DNA from: Flavobacterium sp. SUN052
GTDB lineage: Bacteria > Bacteroidota > Bacteroidia > Flavobacteriales > Flavobacteriaceae
Length of the DNA stretch: 64,000 nucleotides
Reading direction: 5' to 3'
NCBI RefSeq assembly: GCF_028867935.1
Contig: NZ_JAPQNS010000001.1
Location: 930,001 to 994,000, forward strand
Of the stretch, positions 1-8,628 are shown piece by piece. The position numbers were made by a program, and so were the translations under genes. The notes beneath the pieces were generated by a model. That model had not been told where the DNA came from and made no database searches. It saw nothing but the letters and a program-made list of their open reading frames with translations. The first letter of the stretch is position 1. Every line of letters begins with the position of its first letter.

Positions 1-1268
1 ACGGGCGCTTTCATGGCTTTCGAGAGCAAGGCTGCTTCATGAGGGTAATCGGGAAATGCCTTGCGGCCAAATCCACCGCCCAGAAAGGTCATGTTTACTA
101 CGACGTTTTCTTTCGGAACTCCCATTCGCTCACTTAAATCAGCTTGTATCCAGTTAGCTTCCTGAAGGGGGCCCCAAATCTCGATGCAGTTATCCTGCAC
201 GTGAGCAATACAGTTGAGGGGTTCCATACAGCTATGCGACTGATAGGGCGTTTCATAAATCGCTTCCAGTTTTTTAGTCGCGTTCTGATAAGCGGCTTCA
301 AACTGGTTCGACTGACCAGGCTTTTTAAGATTCTCCCGCATTTGTGTGGCAAGCTGGTCCGAATCAGGATGTGGAAAACCCGAATCGTCCCAGTCGACCT
401 CCAGCACTTTGCGGCCCTGCATGGCAGCCCAAAGCGAATCGGCCACAACAGCAACCCCTTCGCAGAGGCTGCCAAAAACAGCCCTTTGTACAGGTAACAC
501 CTGCCTGACACCCGGCACTGCCATTGCGTTTGATGCATCGAACCGGCTCACTTTCCCCCGAAACCGGGGGTTTCGCTCAACCACGGCATACAGCATGCCT
601 GGTAGTTTTTTATCAAGTCCGAATTGAGCCGTACCGTTCGTTTTTAGCTGAATATCCTGCCGGGGCACTGGCTTCCCAATGAGTTTATACTCCTTCCGAT
701 TTTTTAAGGATACGTTTTGCGGGGGCGTCAATCGTGACGCTTCTTCGACCAGTAAGCCGTAGCTAATTTTTTTAGTAGATGGTCGATGAATGACCTGGCC
801 GTGCTCGGCATAGCAGTCTAACCTTGGAACCTGCCATTTTTTAGCCGCCACTTCGATGAGCATTTCCCGTGCCGCAGCACCGATCTGTAACAATTGTTTA
901 TACCAGCCCCGCACCGAAAAACTGCCCTCCTGAGGCTGAGGGCCAAATTTGGCGGGATTGGCCGGTGCGAATAAAATAGTAACCTGATCCAGATCGACTT
1001 CCAGTTCTTCGGCAATCATCTGGGGAATAGCCTGAAAGGTTCCCTGACCCATTTCTGACCGATGATTCATCAGCGTTACCTGACCCGATTGATCAATGGA
1101 AATCCAGGCCAGTAATTCAGTACCTGGTTTCGCTGCTGTTTGGTCATTGACAATGTCGACCGTCGAGGTTGCCGAGACGGCTCCGTAGGTTCCGATCGTC
1201 AACGCAATACCCGAAAGACCCGTTTGCTGGATAAACATTCTGCGCGATACACCCTTGCCGGTTTTCAT
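1..1268 (-). CDS. Molybdopterin-dependent aldehyde/isoquinoline oxidoreductase, large subunit (partial, C-terminus beyond window)
   Basis: About 422 residues are present and the frame stays open to the window edge, so this is the N-terminal part of a protein usually about 700-750 residues long. It starts with a twin-arginine type signal (SRRMFIQQ near residues 8-15) followed by a hydrophobic stretch, so export by Tat is expected. A Moco-binding glycine motif (FLGGGFGRK) lies near residue 400. This family, like isoquinoline 1-oxidoreductase beta subunit, hydroxylates aldehydes or N-heterocycles at a molybdenum cofactor and passes electrons to a 2Fe-2S partner. The ATG overlaps the stop of that partner gene (TAATG), so the two are co-translated. 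The complete protein at 37314-39572 is a paralogue. The substrate is unknown. Confidence 0.88.
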   Translation of the reverse strand, partial: MKTGKGVSRRMFIQQTGLSGIALTIGTYGAVSATSTVDIVNDQTAAKPGTELLAWISIDQSGQVTLMNHRSEMGQGTFQAIPQMIAEELEVDLDQVTILFAPANPAKFGPQPQEGSFSVRGWYKQLLQIGAAAREMLIEVAAKKWQVPRLDCYAEHGQVIHRPSTKKISYGLLVEEASRLTPPQNVSLKNRKEYKLIGKPVPRQDIQLKTNGTAQFGLDKKLPGMLYAVVERNPRFRGKVSRFDASNAMAVPGVRQVLPVQRAVFGSLCEGVAVVADSLWAAMQGRKVLEVDWDDSGFPHPDSDQLATQMRENLKKPGQSNQFEAAYQNATKKLEAIYETPYQSHSCMEPLNCIAHVQDNCIEIWGPLQEANWIQADLSERMGVPKENVVVNMTFLGGGFGRKAFPDYPHEAALLSKAMKAP

Positions 1269-1756
1269 TAAGCCTTGGTTTTATGGAGTAGATCAGCGGC
1301 TGTTTTAATCGCCTTTCGGATTCGGGGATACGTGCCACAGCGGCAGATATTCCCCGCCATGGCTGCGTCAATTTCTTCTTCGGTCGGGTGAGGGTGGTTG
1401 GTCGCTGCCTTTGTTTTTAAGAGGGCAACCGCCGACATGATCTGCCCACTCTGGCAGTACCCGCATTGAGGCACCTGCTCGGCAATCCACGCCTTTTGTA
1501 CGGGATGATCGTTGTTTCTAGAGATGCCTTCAATGGTGGTGATAGGTTGATTCAATACGGCAGAAACGGGAAACGAGCATGAGCGGATAGGAGCACCTTT
1601 TAGATGTACAGTACAAGCCCCGCACTGGCCAATGCCACAACCATATTTTGTTCCGGTCAGGCCAGCCAGTTCCCGAATGGCCCAAAGCAAAGGCATCTGA
1701 GCATCAGCATTGACTGTATATTTCTTTCCGTTGATTACTAATGTGTAAGCCGGCAT
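1268..1756 (-). CDS. (2Fe-2S)-binding small subunit of molybdenum hydroxylase
   Basis: This 162-residue protein carries the two cysteine clusters of the xanthine dehydrogenase small-subunit family. C40, C45, C48 and C60 form the plant-ferredoxin-type cluster ([10 protein letters not shown]). C98, C101, C138 and C140 form the C-terminal helical cluster ([10 protein letters not shown] and NICRCG). It should relay electrons from the molybdenum site of the downstream large subunit to an external acceptor, often a cytochrome c in two-subunit enzymes. It has no signal peptide, so it may be exported with the Tat-dependent large subunit; this is inferred from the family. A second pair of this kind sits at 37314-40138. 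Confidence 0.92.
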   Translation of the reverse strand: MPAYTLVINGKKYTVNADAQMPLLWAIRELAGLTGTKYGCGIGQCGACTVHLKGAPIRSCSFPVSAVLNQPITTIEGISRNNDHPVQKAWIAEQVPQCGYCQSGQIMSAVALLKTKAATNHPHPTEEEIDAAMAGNICRCGTYPRIRKAIKTAADLLHKTKA

Positions 1757-1807
1757 AGTCGCTTGATTTTGAATTAGGTAAGGCGAATAAATACGAAGGC
1801 GGAACCG

Positions 1808-1846
1808 TTGACAAACGGGATTGACAACTGACCTGATTTGGTTGAC
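1808..1846. repeat. Three TTGAC repeats in the divergent spacer
   Basis: TTGAC occurs at 1808, 1821 and 1842, in the spacer between the molybdenum hydroxylase pair and the LytS-type kinase gene. Two of the copies sit in the context GTTGACnAAC. This could be a regulator site, but the intervals (13 and 21 bp) are irregular and no -7 box fixes the promoter. The rest of the 270-bp spacer shows nothing else recognisable. Confidence 0.25.
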
Positions 1847-2026
1847 GAACTACATAATACGCTCGCTATTTCAGCGATAGGTACCAGATGAGACGAAATC
1901 GCAACTTATCCTTCAGGTCGGGTTGCTGGTCAATTGGTTTTGGTCGTTCGTGTATTGTACCGGAGTAATGTCAGCCAATTCCTATAACTTGTGAAACGTG
2001 TTCATCACAAACCGTACATACGACCC

Positions 2027-3184
2027 ATGCCTACGTTGTCTAACAACTCATTAAATCAGAACTGGTTTTTCAGGTACAAGCTGTACCATCTGCCGTTCTG
2101 GTTTCTATACCATTATGTTTCGTGGGTAATTACATGGGGAAATCCAGTTGCTGTTTTCCAGACACTCATTATACTGCCCTTCACCATTAAATATAGCTTT
2201 TACGTCATTTTTCAGGCGTTTGCTGTGTATTTCAATTTATACTTCCTGATGCCTGTGTGTCTGGAGAGAAGCCGCTTTGCTCCGTACTTCGGGTATCTAC
2301 TACTGACTATAATGAGCGCTACCGTCTGTATTGCTGGCGGCTATTATTTCAGTGCCTTTGTCAGTGGGAAAACGATACAGGAATTGTTTGGCGAATCGGC
2401 CTGCTATTATCAGTTTTTGGGAAATGCATTCCTGTCAACAATGGCCAGTATGACCCTGGCCATGAGCATTAAACTAACCAGAAACTGGTTTAAGGCTCAA
2501 AAGCAGCAGCAGTTGCTGGAGAAAGAGAAACTGGAAACGGAGTTGAAATTCCTGCGTAATCAGTTCAATCCACATTTCCTGTTCAACACCATCAATTCCA
2601 TCTTTTTCCTGATTCACAAAAATCCCGATATGGCCTCAGCCTCGCTGGCGAAGTTCTCGGATCTGCTGCGGTATCAACTCTATGAATGCAATGACCAACA
2701 AATACCCCTGAGCAAGGAGATTGCCTATCTGGAGAATTTTATTGAACTCGAACGACTCCGACAAAACAACAACGTGACAGTTACTGTGGCTACAGCGCCC
2801 GTACATGCAGACCATCTGGCAATAGCTCCGTTCATTGTGATGACCTTTGTTGAGAATGCCTTCAAGCATGTTTCCCGGCACAGCAATCAGCCAAACTGGA
2901 TCACCATTAAGCTTGAATTAACCGGTTTGCAGGTATCGCTTTTAGTGGCCAACAGCACCACGCCGAACGGGGCCAATGAGGCCGTGCACTACGGAGGTAT
3001 CGGGTTGAAAAATGTGCAGCGCCGATTAGATTTGCTTTATCCTGGCCATTATCAATTGGCCATTCAGCAGATGGCAGATCGGTTCGAAGTCAACCTGGTG
3101 CTGACCTTGACTGAACTCGTAAGACCCTCTTCATTGCTACTCGACGGATATACACCCTTTGCCGAAACGAACAGATTTGCATGA
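2027..3184 (+). CDS. LytS/YehU-type sensor histidine kinase
   Basis: A membrane-bound sensor kinase of the His_kinase (PF06580) type. The N-terminal half has about four hydrophobic segments, then a short charged linker (KQQQLLEKEKLETELK). The phospho-acceptor motif NQFNPHFLFNTINS follows (His near residue 183 from this ATG), then a C-terminal ATPase domain with the N-box MTFVENAFKH and a glycine motif GGIGLKN. I chose the ATG at 2027; an in-frame GTG at 1991 would add 12 residues. The stop overlaps the response regulator start by four bases (ATGA), so the two genes form one signalling unit. The stimulus is unknown; no ligand-binding domain beyond the membrane part is visible. Confidence 0.9.
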   Translation: MPTLSNNSLNQNWFFRYKLYHLPFWFLYHYVSWVITWGNPVAVFQTLIILPFTIKYSFYVIFQAFAVYFNLYFLMPVCLERSRFAPYFGYLLLTIMSATVCIAGGYYFSAFVSGKTIQELFGESACYYQFLGNAFLSTMASMTLAMSIKLTRNWFKAQKQQQLLEKEKLETELKFLRNQFNPHFLFNTINSIFFLIHKNPDMASASLAKFSDLLRYQLYECNDQQIPLSKEIAYLENFIELERLRQNNNVTVTVATAPVHADHLAIAPFIVMTFVENAFKHVSRHSNQPNWITIKLELTGLQVSLLVANSTTPNGANEAVHYGGIGLKNVQRRLDLLYPGHYQLAIQQMADRFEVNLVLTLTELVRPSSLLLDGYTPFAETNRFA

Positions 3185-3909
3185 TCAACTGTGTTATTGT
3201 CGACGATGAACCTTTAGCCAGGGAGGGGCTGGCCAGTTACGTGCGCGAAGTGGACTTTTTGCGCCTGACCGACACCTGTGAACACCCGCTCGATCTGATA
3301 AACAAGTTAGAGCAGCAGCCAGTTGACCTGATCTTTCTGGATATTCAGATGCCCAAAATGAGCGGTATCGACTTCCTGAAAATCGTGCAAAAGCCGCCTA
3401 TGGTGATTATTACGACGGCTTATCCCAGCTTCGCGCTGGAAGGGTTTCAATTAAACGTGCTCGATTACCTGCTGAAACCCATCACCTTCGACCGTTTTTT
3501 TAAGTCGGCCAACAAAGCGCGGGAGTACCATCGGCTGCTGAACCAATCGACCACAACCAGCCCACAGAAAGCGGAAACAGAATCCGATTATTTCTTCATC
3601 AAATGCGGCAATAAGTACGAAAAACTCGTTTACGACGATATTCTGTTTATCGAGGGTATGCAGAACTACGTGACGTTTTTTACCACGAAGGGCAAATACA
3701 TGACCCTGCTGAATTTGAAAAACCTGGAACAGAATTTAACCAGTCCGGCATTCATCCGGGTGCATAAGTCGTATGTAGTGGCCACCAGTAAAATTGACGG
3801 GATTGAGGGTAATGAGCTTTTTATTCAATCGCACCGCATTCCCATCAGCCGCAACTATCGCGACCAGGTCATGAACGACGTATTGAGCGATAAACTGTGG
3901 AAGAAGTAA
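3181..3909 (+). CDS. LytTR-family response regulator
   Basis: 242 residues. An N-terminal receiver domain (about 1-120) has the acidic pocket D8/D9, the phospho-acceptor D54 in FLDIQMPKMSG and a TTAYPSFALEGF switch region. A C-terminal LytTR DNA-binding domain (about 138-238) contains ILFIEGMQNYV and FIRVHKSYVV, both typical of the family. It is translationally coupled to the sensor kinase upstream and should bind DNA as a dimer on paired direct repeats. The gene is convergent with the mannosidase gene, 38 bp away, with no clear terminator between them. Confidence 0.93.
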   Translation: MINCVIVDDEPLAREGLASYVREVDFLRLTDTCEHPLDLINKLEQQPVDLIFLDIQMPKMSGIDFLKIVQKPPMVIITTAYPSFALEGFQLNVLDYLLKPITFDRFFKSANKAREYHRLLNQSTTTSPQKAETESDYFFIKCGNKYEKLVYDDILFIEGMQNYVTFFTTKGKYMTLLNLKNLEQNLTSPAFIRVHKSYVVATSKIDGIEGNELFIQSHRIPISRNYRDQVMNDVLSDKLWKK

Positions 3910-3947
3910 ATTCGCCATGTTTTCAAACTGAATACCCACCGAAGCGG

Positions 3948-5378
3948 CTAAACTGGTTTGCTTACCAAATGTGGCCGCTCGTTCACTACTTTCAGGAGCA
4001 ACTCTCCAAACAGGGTGTTGGCCCAGGCGAACCACTTGCGGGTGAACTTGGCTGGGTCGTCCTTGTCGAACGACTCATGCATGAAGCCCGTGCCCGCGTG
4101 GGTCTTTTTCAATTGCCGTAACTGCGTCAGAATCTCCTGATCGTCGGTGGAGGTCAACGCCCGCATAGTCAGGCTCATGGTCCAGATGTTATTCACCAGC
4201 GTGTGAGGGCTACCGGTGCCTTCGGCCGCTTTTCCCTGAAAATAATACGGATTATCGGCGCTGAGTGCGAATCGACGGGTGTTGCGGTAAATCGGGTCGT
4301 TGGCCGGAACGGCCCCCAGATACGGTAACGAGATCAAGTTGGGCACGTTGGCATCGTCCTGCAACAGATGGTTGCCAAAACCGTCAATCTCCAAGGCGTA
4401 GAGCTTGCCGTATTTCGGGTGGGTATACACGGCGTATTGCTTCAGGGCTTTTTCTACTTCGTCGGCCAGTGACCGGCAGTCGGTTGCAAAAGCCGCGTCG
4501 GGTCGGATTTTGTCCATCATCGCGGCCACCTGCCGCAGCGATACCACCGCAAACCAGTTAGAAGGCACCAGGAAGGGGAAAACCGTAGCATCGTCGGATG
4601 GTCGGAATGTGCTGTGAATGAGCCCAATTGGGCGGGTGGGGTTGCCGTATCCGTCGCCTGGCACCGTATCTGTCGACCAGGAGGTGGTTCGGCCGAATTT
4701 ATAGGCCCCCCGATCCGTTTTGCGTTGCTGTTCGCGGCAGGTTTTCAGAACAAGTTTCATGGCCTCGGCCCAGTTAGCGTCGAAGGGACTGGTGTCGCCG
4801 GTTGTTTGCCAGTAATGGTACGCTAGCCGGATGGGGTAACACAGCGAATCCAGTTCCCATTTTCGCTCATGCAGGCCCGGCTTCATAGCCGTATGGTCCG
4901 TTTTCCATTCGCCTTCCTTCTTCAGGTCTGAATAAAACGCATTGGCATACGGGTCGAGCCGGATGCAGCTAGTTTGCCGACGAATCACGCCTGCTACCAG
5001 TTTTCGCAACGCGTCATCCTCTTTCGTCAGGGGCAGATACGGCCAGACCTGAGCGGTGCTGTCGCGTAGCCACATGGCGTCGATGTCGCCCGTGATCACA
5101 AATGTATCGGGTTTGCCGCCGGCATCACTGTACTGAACGGTGGTGTCGAGCGTATTGGGAAAACAGTTTTCAAAAAGCCAGCTCAATTCGGGATCGCGAA
5201 CGGTTTTCTTCACCCGTTCGATTGCGCGTTCGACAGCGACACTGGTGAAATTCCGTTTGTTGGGAGCCACGCGGACGGAAGGAAACGATGGTTCGGTACC
5301 CGCCAGGATTTGCTTAGGGCTCAGGGCGATTCCGGCACTGGCTACGGCCGTTTGCTGAAGAAAAGAACGACGATTCAT
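3948..5378 (-). CDS. Glycoside hydrolase family 125 (exo-alpha-mannosidase-like), secreted
   Basis: About 476 residues from the ATG at 5378 (MNRRSFLQQ). An upstream in-frame start at 5414 would add 12 residues ahead of the signal, which seems less likely. NRRSFLQQTAVASAGIAL is a Tat-like leader. The mature part matches GH125: ERVKKTVRDPELSWLFENC, then GDIDAMWLRDSTAQVWPYL (the D-MWLRDS active-site region), KWELDSLCYPIRLAY and FFPFL-like (alpha/alpha)6 segments. GH125 enzymes are metal-independent exo-alpha-1,6-mannosidases acting on mannan or N-glycan pieces. The gene stands alone, divergent from the PadR unit. Its partners for glycan uptake are not in this window. Confidence 0.88.
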   Translation of the reverse strand: MNRRSFLQQTAVASAGIALSPKQILAGTEPSFPSVRVAPNKRNFTSVAVERAIERVKKTVRDPELSWLFENCFPNTLDTTVQYSDAGGKPDTFVITGDIDAMWLRDSTAQVWPYLPLTKEDDALRKLVAGVIRRQTSCIRLDPYANAFYSDLKKEGEWKTDHTAMKPGLHERKWELDSLCYPIRLAYHYWQTTGDTSPFDANWAEAMKLVLKTCREQQRKTDRGAYKFGRTTSWSTDTVPGDGYGNPTRPIGLIHSTFRPSDDATVFPFLVPSNWFAVVSLRQVAAMMDKIRPDAAFATDCRSLADEVEKALKQYAVYTHPKYGKLYALEIDGFGNHLLQDDANVPNLISLPYLGAVPANDPIYRNTRRFALSADNPYYFQGKAAEGTGSPHTLVNNIWTMSLTMRALTSTDDQEILTQLRQLKKTHAGTGFMHESFDKDDPAKFTRKWFAWANTLFGELLLKVVNERPHLVSKPV

Positions 5379-5544
5379 CAAGGATACAGTAGAGTTCTGC
5401 CGTGGGTTTGGCATGTCGCCACGGCTTTGCGAGTGCCAAAGTTATCGATTGCGAATGGATAACCATGAAAGAAACGGATTGAAGCACGTTTATCAACGTA
5501 CTGGTAAGCTCGATGGCAGTATGTAGGTAGAGTAAGCTGTCCAC

Positions 5545-5589
5545 AAGCGTACGGACACCTGTCCGATTCTGGACAACGTTCGTACGCTT
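5545..5589 (+). promoter_or_regulatory. PadR-FtsX leader operator (first copy)
   Basis: TGTCCGATTCTGGACA at 5560-5575 is an imperfect palindrome (TGTCC-n6-GGACA). It is flanked by a 9-bp perfect inverted repeat, AAGCGTACG at 5545-5553 and CGTACGCTT at 5581-5589. The 16-mer recurs with one change at 58457-58472, upstream of the other padR gene in the window, so it is a good candidate for the PadR binding site. The rest of the 303-bp spacer 5379-5681 holds the hairpin described next and the start region of padR. Confidence 0.6.
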
Positions 5590-5596
5590 ATTTTAT

Positions 5597-5632
5597 AAAA
5601 AGGCTCTCTGGGAAGCCAGAAACGGCTTTTTT
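5597..5632 (+). terminator. Terminator-like hairpin in the padR leader
   Basis: AAAAAG at 5597-5602 pairs with CTTTTT from 5626, and an inner TCTGG/CCAGA stem is stacked above it. The 3' side is a run of six T. The upstream neighbour (GH125) is transcribed the other way, so this + strand hairpin does not end a known transcript. It could act as a leader attenuator for the padR-ftsX operon. A similarly placed hairpin with a T-run lies at 58498-58533. Confidence 0.5.
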
Positions 5633-5681
5633 GCTTACTGGCAAAGCATTTGTTATACAAATACACAACTAATGTTTAGGC

Positions 5682-6008
5682 ATGAAAGGGACGTACCTGG
5701 GCGAATTTGAAGAGGTGGTATTGCTGGCTGTGGCCATTCGGTCGGGCGATGCCTATGGAGCCGCCATTGTCAATGAGATCGAAGGGCAAATGGTCCGGTC
5801 CGTGAACCTCGGGGCGGTGCATTCGGCGCTGAACCGGCTTCAGGAGAAAGGACTGGTCAAATCCGAGATGGGTGGCATGACTGCCGAACGGGGTGGTCGG
5901 CGGAAGCGACTCTATTCGGTGACGGCTTATGGTCGGCGGGCGCTGGAAGAGATTCGGCAACTGCGCAATCAGATGTGGAATGCCATTCCAACCACCGCCT
6001 GGTCATGA
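5682..6008 (+). CDS. PadR-family transcriptional regulator
   Basis: 108 residues, winged-helix PadR type. LGEFEEVVLLAVAIRSGDAYGAAIV is the first helix pair, GAVHSALNRLQEKGLVKSE the recognition helix, and AERGGRRKRLYSVTAYGRRAL the wing with its usual arginine/lysine cluster. It should repress the downstream permease operon and probably itself. The stop codon overlaps the first permease start by four bases (ATGA at 6005-6008), so expression is coupled. The paralogue at 58603-58938 heads the second FtsX unit. The inducing ligand is unknown. Confidence 0.93.
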   Translation: MKGTYLGEFEEVVLLAVAIRSGDAYGAAIVNEIEGQMVRSVNLGAVHSALNRLQEKGLVKSEMGGMTAERGGRRKRLYSVTAYGRRALEEIRQLRNQMWNAIPTTAWS

Positions 6009-8626
6009 GAAGGCCAGTTGCTGCGTCTCCTCCGCGCTGGGCTACGCGCTTACTACATTGGCTTTTTGTACCCCACCGGGCTGAAGAGCTGGAGGGTGAT
6101 CTCGATGAGCTGTTTTGGCAGCGGGTGGAGGAGGCAGGGTTGGGCCGGGCCCGCTGGCGGTACATACGTGATGTGCTGAGCCTGCTAAGACCATCGCTGC
6201 TAAGACAAAACGAACGAGAATTTCCAAAACCAACAACTACGACAATGATCCGTAATTACGTCAAAATCGCTTTTCGAAATCTGGTGAAGAACCAGATGTA
6301 TTCGTTCATCAATATTTTTGGGCTGGCCGTGGGATTAGCCGTCGCCATGCTCATTGGCCTTTGGATTTACGATGAACTGGGTTTTAACAAATACCATTCA
6401 AACTTCGACCGAATTGCCAGGGTCATGCAACATGCCCTATTCAATGGTAAGGTCGAGTCGCAGGTGTCTAACCCAGCCGTGATGGGTCCCGAAATCCGGG
6501 CGAAGTATGGAAGCAGTTTCAAGTACGTGGTTCAGGCTTCCTGGCAGGGGACGTACGTTCTATCGGTAGGCGACAACCACGTGTCGAAAGAGGGGATTTA
6601 TTTTGAACCGGATGCACCAGCCATGCTGGGCCTTCGAATGCGTGAAGGGACGCATACCGGGCTACGGGACCCCTATTCAATTATGCTCTCGGAGTCGGTG
6701 GCAAAATCGTTGTTTGGTGAGGCAAACCCGGTCGGAAAAACAATTAAAGTTGGCCGGAAATACGATGTGAAAGTTACCGGTGTCTATGAAGACTTGCCTT
6801 ATAATACCTCGTTTCGGAGTGTGAAAGTGATAATGCCCTGGGCGCTATGGCTGATTGACAATCCCTGGGCCAAAAACATGGAAAGCCCCTGGGGCAGCAA
6901 CTTCAGTCAGACGTTTGTGCAACTGGCCGATCAGGTAGCGTTGGACGATGCCTCGAAACGAATTAAAAATGTAAAACTTGACAACGTCGATAAAGAAGAG
7001 GCCAACTATAAATGGGAGGTGTTTCTGCATCCCATGAGCAAATGGGAGCTGTATAACGAATTCAAAAATGGAGTGAATACCGGCGGCCAAATCAAATACG
7101 TCTGGATGTTTGGTATCATTGGCGTATTTGTGCTGTTGCTGGCCTGTATCAATTTTATGAACCTAGCAACGGCCCGCAGCGAGAAGCGAGCCAAAGAAGT
7201 AGGTATTCGCAAAGCGGTTGGTTCGGTACGGTCGCAGTTGATCAATCAGTTTTTTGCAGAGTCGTATTTGGTGGTGTTTCTGGCGTTTAGCCTCTCTGTT
7301 TTGCTGGTGCTGGTGTTGTTGAATCCCTTTAATGAAGTTGCTGATAAAAAAATTGAGTTCCTCTGGGCAAATCCCCTGTTCTGGTTGATCTGCCTGGTTT
7401 TTCTGGGCATAACCGGCTTGTTGGCTGGAAGTTACCCCGCCCTTTACCTGTCGTCGTTTGATCCGTTGAGCGTACTGAAGGGAACGTTTCGGGTAGGTAA
7501 GCGAGCCGCTTTGCCCCGCAAAATTCTGGTGGTGCTTCAATTCACTGTTTCGATTACCCTGATTATCGGGACGATCATCGTCTATCAACAAATCCAGCAC
7601 GCCAAAAACCGACCCATTGGTTATGAGCGCAACGGGCTTGTTAACATGGGCGTGGAAAAGGAAATAAAAGACCATTTCGAAGCCTTCAGGGCCGAATTGA
7701 AATCGGTGGGGGCCATTCAGGAAATGGCGGCTTCGAATAGCCCGCTTACGGGTGTCTGGAATTCCAATGGTGGATTTGACTGGGAAGGTAAAGATCCTAG
7801 CCTGGCGGTCGATTTCCCCAACTCCAATGTGACCTACGAGTGGGGCAAAACGGTTGGCTGGAAAGTAAAAGAGGGTCGGGATTTTTCGCGTGAGTTCGCT
7901 ACTGATTCATCGGCTTTTATCATCAACGAAGCCATGCAGAAATTCCTCGGATTCAAGAACCCTGTTGGTAAAGTCCTGAAATGGAACAAGAAACCTTACA
8001 CCATCATTGGCGTGGTCAGCGATATAATGGCCGAATCACCATTTTACCCGGTACGGCCTTCCCTCTATCACATTGAAACTGATAACATCTGGAATATGAC
8101 GCTCCGCCTGAATCCTACTAAAAGCTCAACCAGGTCTATCGCACTGATTGAGCAGACCTGGCGGAAATATGTACCCAACGTGCCGTTCACGTATGACTTT
8201 ATCGATCAGCAGTATGGCAGCAAGTTCGCATCCGAAGAGCGCATTGGTAAGCTATCGTCCTACTTTGCGGTGCTGGCTATTTTCATTTCCTGCCTGGGTA
8301 TTTTCGGGATGGCAAGCTTTGTCGCCGAGCAACGGACCAAAGAAATTGGCATTCGTAAGGTGCTGGGAGCCAGCGTTGTCAACCTCTGGCAGTTGCTAAC
8401 CAAAGACTTTGCCATACTCGTGCTGTTTTCCTGCCTGATTGCTTCTCCCATTGCCTATTACTATCTGGCCGACTGGCTCAACGGCTACGATTACCGGGTC
8501 CCTATTTCGTGGTGGGTATTTGTGGTTGCTGCGGCAGGTGCCTTACTAATCACCTTATTGACCGTCAGTGTCCAGAGTATCAGGGCGGCTCTAGTGAATC
8601 CGGTGAAGAGTTTACGGAGTGAATAG
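6005..8626 (+). CDS. FtsX-like ABC permease with N-terminal permease prefix domain (copy 1)
   Basis: About 873 residues from the ATG that overlaps padR. An ATG at 5975 is in frame but lies inside padR and would precede the conserved prefix PPRWATRLLHWLF. Order of parts: cytosolic prefix domain (about 1-75, EELEGDLDELFWQRV), first membrane helix (YSFINIFGLAVGLAVAMLIG), periplasmic MacB-like domain, three FtsX helices around FVLLLACINFMNLATARS and the coupling segment KRAKEVGIRKAVGS, a second start helix (ILVVLQFTVSITLIIGTIIV), a second periplasmic domain and three C-terminal helices with EQRTKEIGIRKVLGAS. The duplicated fold is that of 8-TM MacB-type mechanotransmission permeases. No ATPase gene is adjacent, so the partner must be encoded elsewhere. 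Substrate unknown. Confidence 0.92.
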   Translation: MRRPVAASPPRWATRLLHWLFVPHRAEELEGDLDELFWQRVEEAGLGRARWRYIRDVLSLLRPSLLRQNEREFPKPTTTTMIRNYVKIAFRNLVKNQMYSFINIFGLAVGLAVAMLIGLWIYDELGFNKYHSNFDRIARVMQHALFNGKVESQVSNPAVMGPEIRAKYGSSFKYVVQASWQGTYVLSVGDNHVSKEGIYFEPDAPAMLGLRMREGTHTGLRDPYSIMLSESVAKSLFGEANPVGKTIKVGRKYDVKVTGVYEDLPYNTSFRSVKVIMPWALWLIDNPWAKNMESPWGSNFSQTFVQLADQVALDDASKRIKNVKLDNVDKEEANYKWEVFLHPMSKWELYNEFKNGVNTGGQIKYVWMFGIIGVFVLLLACINFMNLATARSEKRAKEVGIRKAVGSVRSQLINQFFAESYLVVFLAFSLSVLLVLVLLNPFNEVADKKIEFLWANPLFWLICLVFLGITGLLAGSYPALYLSSFDPLSVLKGTFRVGKRAALPRKILVVLQFTVSITLIIGTIIVYQQIQHAKNRPIGYERNGLVNMGVEKEIKDHFEAFRAELKSVGAIQEMAASNSPLTGVWNSNGGFDWEGKDPSLAVDFPNSNVTYEWGKTVGWKVKEGRDFSREFATDSSAFIINEAMQKFLGFKNPVGKVLKWNKKPYTIIGVVSDIMAESPFYPVRPSLYHIETDNIWNMTLRLNPTKSSTRSIALIEQTWRKYVPNVPFTYDFIDQQYGSKFASEERIGKLSSYFAVLAIFISCLGIFGMASFVAEQRTKEIGIRKVLGASVVNLWQLLTKDFAILVLFSCLIASPIAYYYLADWLNGYDYRVPISWWVFVVAAAGALLITLLTVSVQSIRAALVNPVKSLRSE

Positions 8627-8628
8627 TG